Shown one piece after another: positions 44,880 through 52,423 of a stretch of 64,000 nucleotides of DNA (its first letter is position 1; each line of letters begins with the position of its first letter). The stretch covers positions 2,542,001 through 2,606,000 of the forward strand of contig JAWKNO010000001.1 of the NCBI GenBank assembly GCA_041391665.1, in the 5' to 3' direction. Both the position numbers and the translations under genes were made by a program. Under the pieces are notes generated by a model that worked only from the letters and a program-made list of their open reading frames with translations, searched no databases and was not told where the DNA came from. This DNA is from Bacteroidia bacterium. Lineage in GTDB: Bacteria > Bacteroidota > Bacteroidia > J057.

Positions 44880-47060
44880 TCACACCATCATCAGCCCTCT
44901 TGTTTTGAGTTCGCTCCACAAATCGGACTGAATCAAATCCTCAAATGGGCCCCAGCGTTCTTCTTCCCATTCGGTCTTTAGTTCCTGAAAAAGCATAGGA
45001 TTTTCTGCTCCGGGCAAAAACCGCGGAAACCGCTCATAAAGCCACTCTCCGATCTTATAGGATGTCTGTAACACCCAGTCTTCGTTTTTGAGGTAAAAGG
45101 TAAGCCGGGTGCGCGTTTGGGGGTTAAGATAAGAGTCTTTCTCCGGCAAAGGCCCGATCCAGGTTACGCGGCTCGTGGGGGCGTGTGTACGGTCTCTTTT
45201 CTCAATTTCATTCCAGATGTAATTCCCTGGGACAGATGGCTCCGGCATGGCAAAATCAAACCAGTCTCCCAAAGGGCGATCCAACTCATATCCCAGCATA
45301 TAATAATGCAGCGACTTCTTTAATCCTTCGCTAAATGCCTCGTGATCCGCACCCTCCGGATCGTCGTGAAACAAATCATTGTCAGCAAATCCGCCAAAGT
45401 CCGGCCCCGACCGCACTACGCCGTATGCCGCCGGATCAAATCCTACCGGGCTGTGCGCCGTCATCGCAAAGTGGTGCCAGAAGCCTGAATGAATGATGTT
45501 ATTGTAAAACATCTGTCTGACCATTTCAAGGGAATCTACAGTCTCTTGTGCAGTCTGTGTCGGGAAACCGTACATCAGATAAGCGTGAACCATTATCCCT
45601 GCTTCATAAAAAGCTTGAGCTACCCGTGCCACTTGTCCTACTGTTACGCCTTTTTTCATTTTTTTGAGCAGCCGGTCGGAGGCTACTTCGAGTCCGCCCG
45701 AAACTGCGATGCAGCCAGAAGCTTTGAGTAGGCGGCACAGGTCAGGGGTAAACCGTTTTTCAAAACGGATATTGGTCCACCAGACTACGGTCAAACCTCT
45801 GCGGATGATTTCGAGGGCGAGGTCGCGCATCAGGGCAGGCGGGGCGGCTTCATCCACGAAGTGAAAACCGTTTTCTCCTGTCTGTGCCATGATCGTCTCC
45901 ATCCGGTCGCAGAGCAGGGCGGCGTCCACAGGTTCGTACCGGCTGATATAGTCTAGGCTGATGTCGCAAAATGAACATTTACCCCAATAACATCCATGTG
46001 CCAGGGTCAGTTTGTTCCACCGTCCGTTGCTCCAGAGGCTGTGCATGGGGTTGGTCAGTTCGATCACAGAGAGGTATTGCTGAAGCGACAACCCTTCGTA
46101 ATCGGGAGTACCGACTTCCCGCTGGGGAATGTCTTTTTCGGGGGCGCCGTTGAGAAAGCGAACACCTTTATCGGTGCGCACAAAGGTGCGTTTGAGTTGG
46201 GATGCTGGGCGCAGCCCTTCGATATGCTCAAGCAGGCAAAGCAGCGGCGCCTCGCCATCGTCGAGGCAGACAAAATCAATATAATCAAATACCCGGGGTT
46301 CGCGCAGGCGGCGAAGTTCGGTATTGGCGTAGCCGCCGCCGAGGGCGATTTTGATTTCGGGATAATGGGTTTTGAGGTACTGCCCGGTTTTTAGGGCGGC
46401 AAAAAGGTTGCCGGGAAAAGGCACGGAGAGACATACGAGTTGTGGTTTTTCCCGGCGAATATATTCTTCGACGATTTCCTGAAGATAGCGGATAACCAGC
46501 GTATCAGGCACTTTAAGCTCGGTTTCCAGTTCATCAAAATGGGTAGTGGTGCGACCCAGCCTTTCTGCGTACCGGCTAAACCCAAAGTGCGGATCAATGG
46601 TCTCTTTGATCAGATCGGCAAGGTCTTCGAGGTAAAGCGTCGCCAGATGGCGGGCTTTGTCCTGAATGCCCATGGTGCCAAACTCTTCCTCAAGGTCATC
46701 TTTATGCTGAAAACGGCTGGCCTCGGGCAGATAACTCCGGTCGCAGATGCGATGCGCGAGGGTAGGGTTTTTGTGCTGAAGAAACCGTATCACCGGCTCA
46801 ATGGTATTCAGGTATTGGTTACGCAACTGATAGATCCGGTAAACATTTTCGGAGACTTCCATCTCCAGGGTTTCGAGTTCGTCAAAAACGTCCTGCAACC
46901 CCGCGCGTGAAAACATGCGGAGTATCACCTCCATTCCCAGATCGGCCTGAGCGGCTTCGTATCCTTTGGTGTTGAGAAAACCTTTGAGATACATCGTCGC
47001 CGGATAAGGCGTATTCATCTGGGTAAAGGGCGGGGTAAATAGCAGGGTTTTTGGTTTCAT
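44880..47060 (-). CDS. B12-binding-domain radical SAM protein
   Basis: A 726-aa protein. The N terminus (KTLLFTPPFTQMNTPYPATM) and the VCLSVPFPGNLFAALK / KIALGGGYANTELRRL region fit a cobalamin-binding Rossmann domain. The radical SAM core begins LTLAHGCYWGKCSFCDISLDY. The cluster cysteines are Cys357, Cys362 and Cys365, spacing CX4CX2C instead of the standard CX3CX2C. Later strands have SGGLEVASDRLLKKMKKG and VHAYLMYGFPTQT. It probably performs a radical methylation or rearrangement; the substrate is unknown. The first 59 codons are repeated at 49276-49454, and the present upstream sequence seems to be new (see the insertion). Confidence 0.88.
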   Translation of the reverse strand: MKPKTLLFTPPFTQMNTPYPATMYLKGFLNTKGYEAAQADLGMEVILRMFSRAGLQDVFDELETLEMEVSENVYRIYQLRNQYLNTIEPVIRFLQHKNPTLAHRICDRSYLPEASRFQHKDDLEEEFGTMGIQDKARHLATLYLEDLADLIKETIDPHFGFSRYAERLGRTTTHFDELETELKVPDTLVIRYLQEIVEEYIRREKPQLVCLSVPFPGNLFAALKTGQYLKTHYPEIKIALGGGYANTELRRLREPRVFDYIDFVCLDDGEAPLLCLLEHIEGLRPASQLKRTFVRTDKGVRFLNGAPEKDIPQREVGTPDYEGLSLQQYLSVIELTNPMHSLWSNGRWNKLTLAHGCYWGKCSFCDISLDYISRYEPVDAALLCDRMETIMAQTGENGFHFVDEAAPPALMRDLALEIIRRGLTVVWWTNIRFEKRFTPDLCRLLKASGCIAVSGGLEVASDRLLKKMKKGVTVGQVARVAQAFYEAGIMVHAYLMYGFPTQTAQETVDSLEMVRQMFYNNIIHSGFWHHFAMTAHSPVGFDPAAYGVVRSGPDFGGFADNDLFHDDPEGADHEAFSEGLKKSLHYYMLGYELDRPLGDWFDFAMPEPSVPGNYIWNEIEKRDRTHAPTSRVTWIGPLPEKDSYLNPQTRTRLTFYLKNEDWVLQTSYKIGEWLYERFPRFLPGAENPMLFQELKTEWEEERWGPFEDLIQSDLWSELKTRGLMMV

Positions 47061-47062
47061 TT
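46884..47062. repeat. 179-bp direct repeat, copy A (radical SAM 5' end)
   Basis: This stretch, the first 59 codons of the radical SAM gene plus two upstream bases, recurs in the same orientation at 49276-49454 with about five mismatches by eye. Identity stops sharply at both edges. Confidence 0.9.
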
Positions 47063-47099
47063 GTTTAAGCAGATATCCCCCTGCAATTATACTCAGATT

Positions 47100-47540
47100 T
47101 TATTGTAAAACGATTTCTATATCGTAGGCTTTGGCTTTCAGTTTTTTTAGGATAAAAGATTGTGTTGTTTCCAGATTGTCGGAAAACGAATTAACAGAGG
47201 AACCATTCAGGGGAGATCGGATATAGAAATGAATTTCGGTGTTTTCTTCGATTCCGCCAAAGTCTATGATGGGGTATAAAGACAACATTCCCTGCGCAGA
47301 GGTGGATCTCAAAATGGCTTCTGAATATGTTAGCCCCAAAGAATCTACTTTCGCGGCGATTTGTTCAGCGGTTTCCTCCACGGAAAAATAAGCGTAGGCT
47401 TGTTCTACAGGCTCTCCTTGTTCATTTACCACGCGCAGCGTCAGTTCGAGCGCCAATGGATTAGAAAGTTCGGTGCTACAGGAATAAAACAGCAATAACG
47501 AAAAAGCTATCAACACAAAATAAGTCTTAAAATTTTTCAT
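47100..47540 (-). CDS. Small lipoprotein inside the insertion
   Basis: A 146-aa lipoprotein (signal FVLIAFSLLLFYSCSTE). The mature part begins as a beta-sandwich-like unit (LTLRVVNEQGEPVEQAYAYFS), similar to the carboxypeptidase-regulatory type, and ends KLKAKAYDIEIVLQ. No family name is certain. It starts 20 nt downstream of the larger lipoprotein gene, so the two are probably one operon, and it ends 40 nt before the radical SAM ATG. Confidence 0.65.
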   Translation of the reverse strand: MKNFKTYFVLIAFSLLLFYSCSTELSNPLALELTLRVVNEQGEPVEQAYAYFSVEETAEQIAAKVDSLGLTYSEAILRSTSAQGMLSLYPIIDFGGIEENTEIHFYIRSPLNGSSVNSFSDNLETTQSFILKKLKAKAYDIEIVLQ

Positions 47541-47560
47541 AGTTGAAGGATTTAAAGAGT

Positions 47561-48751
47561 TTATTCAGAATATAAATGACGAACCAGATCAAGCGTTCCT
47601 CCCCCATCACCTACAGCATGTACATTTACATCCATTTGTGTCACTCGGAAAAGCTCGCAAAAACCATCCATCACTTGAAAGATACCATGGGGATAAAGGA
47701 ATTCATATTGCCAGGCAAAATTATCTGCCGGAACAATCTCATCAACAATGGGAGACAAAAAATGATTGTTATGTGAGTTATTGCCATTCGACCAGGATGA
47801 ATAAACAGAATAATTAATATTACATCCATGAGGATCATTTTTGCCAAATTTGTGTACCCAATTACCCGCTATGTGAAAATTAGGCCGATAGCTGCTCCTT
47901 GCTGCCCATTCACCAAAACTCTTTTTCTGAGCATAAAGTTCAAACCAGTGTTCGATTGTAATGTCTGTTGGATTTGGTATAGAATAATCAGTAGCCCAGC
48001 CTCTTAATTGATACGCTGCTCTGCGTTTTGGATTTGATCCCGCTTCATAAACCCACCTATAGAAATATGAAGCAGATCCCCATGAAGCAGCACTTCTTTG
48101 GTTTCCGTTTTCGGGTGTGTTTGCAACCAAAATCCCTGACGAAAAATTACTGTTAGTGACCCTAAAAAGATAATGTCTGTTCTCTATTTCCCCATCAATC
48201 CAATGTCTTATACTGCCTCTTAATAATAGAGAAAGAGTATCCCCTACTATCACAAAACCTTCCGCGCTCAGGCAGGTAGCATGGGCAATAGGAGAATTAA
48301 TTGTATATGTACTTGCTGTATCAGAATCTTCATATATGATAATTTCGTTCTTGCTTCTAGCTTCCAAATATAGTTCTGAGTGCTTTGGTTTAGGAATACC
48401 TAATGCTACGATTTGATCGTCATTATATCCCTGATCCAAATAAGTCCGATAATATTCTAGCTCTCTTTGTTCTTCGGCTTCCAATATATTCTCAAATATT
48501 GAAGCTCGTGAAATAAATCCATGTTGAGACTCCCAAGATCGTCGTTTTTCTTTGGAGAGGTTTCCTAAAGAATCGGCCAGTTTATAAAAATCCTGCCAGT
48601 TTTCAAAAGCGAGTATCCCTGAATGAACAGATATGGCTATAGAATTACTCTCTTTTTTCGGTTGTATAATGGATTCATGGGATTGTTGACAACTGATTAA
48701 AAATAAATTAATCATAATGGACAAAATAATGTTTAATTGTTTTTTTTGCAT
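47561..48751 (-). CDS. Lipoprotein of unknown function inside the insertion
   Basis: About 396 aa from the Met at 48751, which starts a lipoprotein signal (LNIILSIMINLFLISCQQS); a Met at 48784 adds 11 residues without signal character. An N-terminal helical part (FENWQDFYKLADSLGNLSKE, EEQRELEYYRTYLDQGYND) leads to IAHATCLSAEGFVIVGDTLS and a C-terminal region with many aromatic and His residues (HNNHFLSPIVDEIVPADN, GGGTLDL). The layout recalls DUF4848-like Bacteroidota lipoproteins, a resemblance I cannot verify. The unusual AT-rich composition suggests acquisition. Confidence 0.6.
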   Translation of the reverse strand: MQKKQLNIILSIMINLFLISCQQSHESIIQPKKESNSIAISVHSGILAFENWQDFYKLADSLGNLSKEKRRSWESQHGFISRASIFENILEAEEQRELEYYRTYLDQGYNDDQIVALGIPKPKHSELYLEARSKNEIIIYEDSDTASTYTINSPIAHATCLSAEGFVIVGDTLSLLLRGSIRHWIDGEIENRHYLFRVTNSNFSSGILVANTPENGNQRSAASWGSASYFYRWVYEAGSNPKRRAAYQLRGWATDYSIPNPTDITIEHWFELYAQKKSFGEWAARSSYRPNFHIAGNWVHKFGKNDPHGCNINYSVYSSWSNGNNSHNNHFLSPIVDEIVPADNFAWQYEFLYPHGIFQVMDGFCELFRVTQMDVNVHAVGDGGGTLDLVRHLYSE

Positions 48752-48928
48752 GTTTTTGGGTTTAATGAAGTTGAATAAAGTCAAGGCAAATTATCTGTAG
48801 ATTTTGTAAAAATGAAGCATAATTGGGATACTACAATAAGGATGGTGTCAAATAACAAATTTTTAAGAGAATTGTCAAATATATATTTCGATTTTCGGAT
48901 CATGTAAAAAACCAGTGCATCTGCAATT

Positions 48929-49090
48929 TAGGGAGTGGAAAAAAATAACTTCCAGATTTTACTAAGGGATTTTGTGCGAAGACAAGGAAGAAAAACCGAG
49001 TTTGGCGAGCCAAATGAGGCTTTTTCTGACGCAATATTCGTGCAAAAGACCGCGTCAAAAGCGGAAGTTATTTTTTGACTGTCCCTTAGT
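48929..49090. repeat. MITE-like element with nested inverted repeats
   Basis: A ~160-bp block bounded by imperfect terminal inverted repeats. AAAAAATAACTTCC near 48940-48953 has its complement at 49063-49076, extended by TAGGGA/TCCCTTA outside. A second inverted pair, ACTAAGGGA (48961-48969), has its complement at 49082-49090. There is no coding capacity, in keeping with a non-autonomous element. It lies inside the insertion, upstream of the lipoprotein pair, and fills most of the gene-free stretch 48752-49221; the rest of that stretch shows nothing recognisable. Confidence 0.6.
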
Positions 49091-49221
49091 GAAGTCACTT
49101 TCAATGGGAATAAGCCATGAGCAATGTGGGGGGTAAAGACAAAACGGATTCGGTTACCTGGATTTTTGAGAAATTTTATTCTTGATAATCGGGATTTGAG
49201 GATGCCTTTCTTGCCAGCAGA

Positions 49222-49452
49222 CTAAGGTTTCGGATAGATAGATGTTGGGTTAGTAACTATCCCAATTTGATCCATAAAAACATCCTGCAACCCCGCGCGT
49301 GAAAACATGCGGAGTATCACCTCCATTCCCAGATCGGCCTGAGCGGCTTCGTATCCCTGGGTTTTGAGAAAACCTTTGAGATACATCGTCGCCGGATAAG
49401 GCGTATTCATCTGGGTAAAGGGCGGGGTAAATAGCAGGATTTTTGGTTTCAT
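49222..49452 (-). pseudogene. 5' fragment of the B12-binding radical SAM gene
   Basis: The first 59 codons match the radical SAM protein at 44880-47060 with three substitutions (T5I, N30K, K32Q). After VF the frame runs into unrelated sequence and stops after 17 more residues. Its ATG overlaps the GH9 stop as ATGA. It is a broken copy left by the insertion, or the original start of the gene; any peptide is unlikely to be functional. Confidence 0.85.
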
Positions 49453-49454
49453 TT
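49276..49454. repeat. 179-bp direct repeat, copy B
   Basis: Matches 46884-47062 in direct orientation, offset 2392 nt, with about five mismatches. The copy includes the last codon and stop of the GH9 gene, showing that this side keeps the ancestral junction. Confidence 0.9.
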
Positions 49455-51914
49455 CTGTAGTAAGTCTCGCGCTGCGAGTGCAAGAAACATAAAATTTGTG
49501 GCACCGCCACCCATCACATATTCAGTTTGTTGCCAGAAGTAAGGCCATATTTTCAGCTCGGGGAGGTCGGGGCGAATGAGGGCTGTGCCCGAAACCGATC
49601 CGCCCGGTATATACGACCATTCGTCGCGGTTGACGCCATACGCCACAATGATCGATTCGACCCCAACTCCCGACACAAAAGAAGCAGTATTGTTGCCGGG
49701 GTGTACACCCAGCACAAAGTTGAGTGAATTGAGCATAGGTTCGGCGGGGAAAAGGTCGGGATATCCTTTGTGGAGGAAATACTGATTTACCCCAAAACTC
49801 TGAATGCCCCAGCCTGCGCCCCAGATATTGGGCCGGTATTCTACGCCGAAAGGGGTTTCTTTCACCCGCTCGGCCTGCGTTTTGGCGTATTCGGCCATCG
49901 CCGCGCGAATGGCCATGTTAAACTTTTTATCCTGAATTACGCCTGCAACTCTGGCCAGCGATGGGCCTGACCAGCCGATGGCTTTGACGATTTGTTCCTG
50001 TCTGCTGACGATAAAAGTCTCATACTTTTTATCTTTGGTAGCAAGGAGTAATTCTGCGGCCAGATCGATCATTCCCGGTTGCTGGGCATCTTTGTACTGT
50101 TCCCAGATCGCCTGCGCGATGCCCAGGCAATCATTGGCGAGGGTATCGTTGTAGCCTTTGAGTGCGCGGTAAGCCACGGCCATACTGGAGGCCACGCCGA
50201 TTTCGCGGCGGGGATTTTCTTCGGTAAATACCCAGCGGTCGTCCATGATGCCGGAAGTGGTTCCGGTCCGTTCATTTTTTTTCAGGGAAGGGTCGTATTT
50301 GAGATTGTCGGTCATGACCATTCCGTCGCCCAGCAGCGTGTATTGGCGAAGGTCGGAACAGATGATTCCGCGGTAGAGGCGACCCAGTGCTTCATATCCG
50401 CCGACAACGGTAAGCGCCCCGTGTTCAATCTGCTGGAGCACATCGGGTTTGCCGTCGGGGCGGTGCATTTCAACGATTTTTCCCGCCTGATCAATGGTCG
50501 TGGCGTCGTAATTCACCCCAAACAATTCGTACATATAGGCCAGCATCCGGGTAGTGGTGGCCTGGGATTCGACGCGGAGGTCGTAGTCGCCTGCGTCATG
50601 CCAGCCGCCGACATTGAGGCCGGGTACGGACTGGTGGGGTTGATATTGGGTTAATGTGGATTTACCCTGCACATAACCGTCAAAATGATTGAGATCGACC
50701 GGCGCCATCAGCGCGTCGTCGTCGTGACAGAGTCCGTGCCAGACTTTGTACCGGTCATTGATGCGCATATGGCACATTTGTACGGGGAGGTAATATTCGA
50801 GTGTAGGCTGCCATACGTGGCGGTCATATACGGCTGGGCTGATCTGGAAGGGAATCGAAAGCGTTTCCCCGTATTTTACCTGATACATACCTGCAGATTT
50901 GACATCGGAAAAATCAAACCGCAGGTAGTTGTACCGCAAAAATTTCCCCCAAAACTCCGGCTGAGCGGTTTTCACTTTTTCCAGTCCGCCATTTTCCGAA
51001 ACCTTCCACAGGCTGATTTCTCCGAGCCCTTTATCGGTCGCGTCAAGCTCTATCACTGCAGTTTTAGGCTGGCCGGGGTGATATCCCACCTGCGACACCT
51101 GAATGACGGGCGGGTATTTCCAGTCTTTTTCATGGCCGGGGGTGATAACCATTTCCAGTACATTTTTTAGTTTGCCTTTTTGGGCGAGGGTACGGACGAC
51201 AAACCAGCCGTTGTTAAATTCTCCCCTGCCGTCGAGCAGTTGCACTTCCTGTCCATTTGCTTCAAAAACGATCATCTCCGATTTTTTTTCAGGGACAATT
51301 ACCAGTCTTTTTCCTGAAGCAAGTGCCTGGGAGTGGATTTTTTTATCTCCGTCATAACTTACCGGCCCGTTTACCTGACGGGGGAAAATGCCCAGTTGGT
51401 CATCCATGATGAAAGATTTCCCAAAGTAGAAACCGGGAAACAATTCGATATTAAATCCGACCTTCCCATACCATTCGTCAGGAAGCGGTTTGTCGAGGTC
51501 AATAGAAACGCGAAACGATTCGCCTTCAGATTTCACCCTGACGTGGTAGGTAAAGTTGAGGTCAGGATAATCGATAGGATTAAACCCTGTACGATTTTTG
51601 GAGGAGTCGGGATACCATAGTGTTACGCGGATTTCGTTGTTTTCGCGATCGATGTCTGTTTTACCCTTTTTAGGTACGGGCGACCATTGTCCGGGCGTGG
51701 GTTCGAGGCGAAGATCGCCGTTGGCTGCAACACGTTCGCCATTTTGTACTATTGTGACTCCGCCCTGATGGCCGTCTGGGTAAAAGTCCTGAAAGACCAT
51801 GACGTTGAGTCCGGGTACTTCGAAATAATCATTTTCGCTGATGGGGATGTTGTTTTGAGCGGATGTAATTCCGGCCATCAGCACACAAGACAAGGATAGA
51901 ATGTAGTTTTTCAT
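49449..51914 (-). CDS. Glycoside hydrolase family 9 cellulase-like enzyme
   Basis: An 821-aa secreted enzyme. Signal peptide to residue 19 (VLMAGITSAQ), an unassigned beta domain of about 250 residues, a CelD_N-type Ig-like domain at about 268-358 (VIQVSQVGYHPGQPKTAVIE), then the GH9 alpha/alpha barrel. The catalytic base region is LNVGGWHDAGDYD with Asp440 and Asp443. The C-terminal block (LGVHPGNNTASFVSGVG, then FWQQTEYVMGGG with the likely acid Glu) fits the family. It cuts beta-1,4-glucans or related polymers outside the cell. The stop overlaps a radical SAM ATG (ATGA), now only a fragment. Confidence 0.92.
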   Translation of the reverse strand: MKNYILSLSCVLMAGITSAQNNIPISENDYFEVPGLNVMVFQDFYPDGHQGGVTIVQNGERVAANGDLRLEPTPGQWSPVPKKGKTDIDRENNEIRVTLWYPDSSKNRTGFNPIDYPDLNFTYHVRVKSEGESFRVSIDLDKPLPDEWYGKVGFNIELFPGFYFGKSFIMDDQLGIFPRQVNGPVSYDGDKKIHSQALASGKRLVIVPEKKSEMIVFEANGQEVQLLDGRGEFNNGWFVVRTLAQKGKLKNVLEMVITPGHEKDWKYPPVIQVSQVGYHPGQPKTAVIELDATDKGLGEISLWKVSENGGLEKVKTAQPEFWGKFLRYNYLRFDFSDVKSAGMYQVKYGETLSIPFQISPAVYDRHVWQPTLEYYLPVQMCHMRINDRYKVWHGLCHDDDALMAPVDLNHFDGYVQGKSTLTQYQPHQSVPGLNVGGWHDAGDYDLRVESQATTTRMLAYMYELFGVNYDATTIDQAGKIVEMHRPDGKPDVLQQIEHGALTVVGGYEALGRLYRGIICSDLRQYTLLGDGMVMTDNLKYDPSLKKNERTGTTSGIMDDRWVFTEENPRREIGVASSMAVAYRALKGYNDTLANDCLGIAQAIWEQYKDAQQPGMIDLAAELLLATKDKKYETFIVSRQEQIVKAIGWSGPSLARVAGVIQDKKFNMAIRAAMAEYAKTQAERVKETPFGVEYRPNIWGAGWGIQSFGVNQYFLHKGYPDLFPAEPMLNSLNFVLGVHPGNNTASFVSGVGVESIIVAYGVNRDEWSYIPGGSVSGTALIRPDLPELKIWPYFWQQTEYVMGGGATNFMFLALAARDLLQK

Positions 51915-51984
51915 TTTGAGGAAAGATAATTTGAATGTAATCTACAAACGCTTTGCGTACTCTCCGAGAACTGAGAGATATTTT

Positions 51985-52403
51985 GATCGAAGATCATCTC
52001 TCAGCCTTTGAACGCAGATTACGCAGAGTACCACGCGGAGGAACGCAGAGACTACACAACACCCTTTGCGTCTGCCCATGCAGATGCGATTCCTTTGCGG
52101 ACTTTGCGTGAACCATAAAGATGTTGATCGAAGATCATCTCCCTGCCTTTGAACGCAGATTACGCAGAGTACCACGCGGAGGAACGCAGAGACTACAACA
52201 CCCTTTGCGAAACTCTGCGATTCCTTTGCGGACTTTGCGTGAACCATAAAAATGTTGATCGAAGATCATCCCCCTGCCTTTGAACGCAGATTACGCAGAG
52301 TACCACGCGGAGGAACGCAGAGACTATACAACACTCTTTGCGTTACTTTGCGATTCCTTTGCGGACTTTGCGTGAACCCTCAAGATGTCGATCGAAGATC
52401 ATC
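51985..52403 (-). repeat. Array 1 of a ~135-bp interspersed repeat (three units)
   Basis: Three units begin at anchors GATCGAAGATC at 51985, 52126 and 52257, with a closing anchor at 52390, giving periods of 141, 131 and 133 nt. Each unit has repeated CGCAGA/CGCAAAG words and can fold on itself, since the two halves are imperfect complements. The reading direction is opposite to array 2 at 60247-60846. This explains most of the gene-free stretch 51915-52423; ORFs inside are artefacts of the repeat. Confidence 0.9.
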
Positions 52404-52423
52404 AAAATCCGTAAAGGAATTAT

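Larger units (their letters stand above)
47063..49454. other. Probable 2.4-kb insertion carrying two lipoprotein genes
   Basis: The DNA between the two direct repeats, plus one repeat copy, adds 2392 bp. If the repeats were recombined, the GH9 stop and the radical SAM ATG would overlap as ATGA and the full radical SAM gene would follow. So the simplest history is a coupled GH9-radical SAM gene pair split by this insertion. The insert contains a 146-aa and a ~396-aa lipoprotein gene, an inverted-repeat element, and no transposase. It appears AT-richer than its flanks. Confidence 0.65.
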
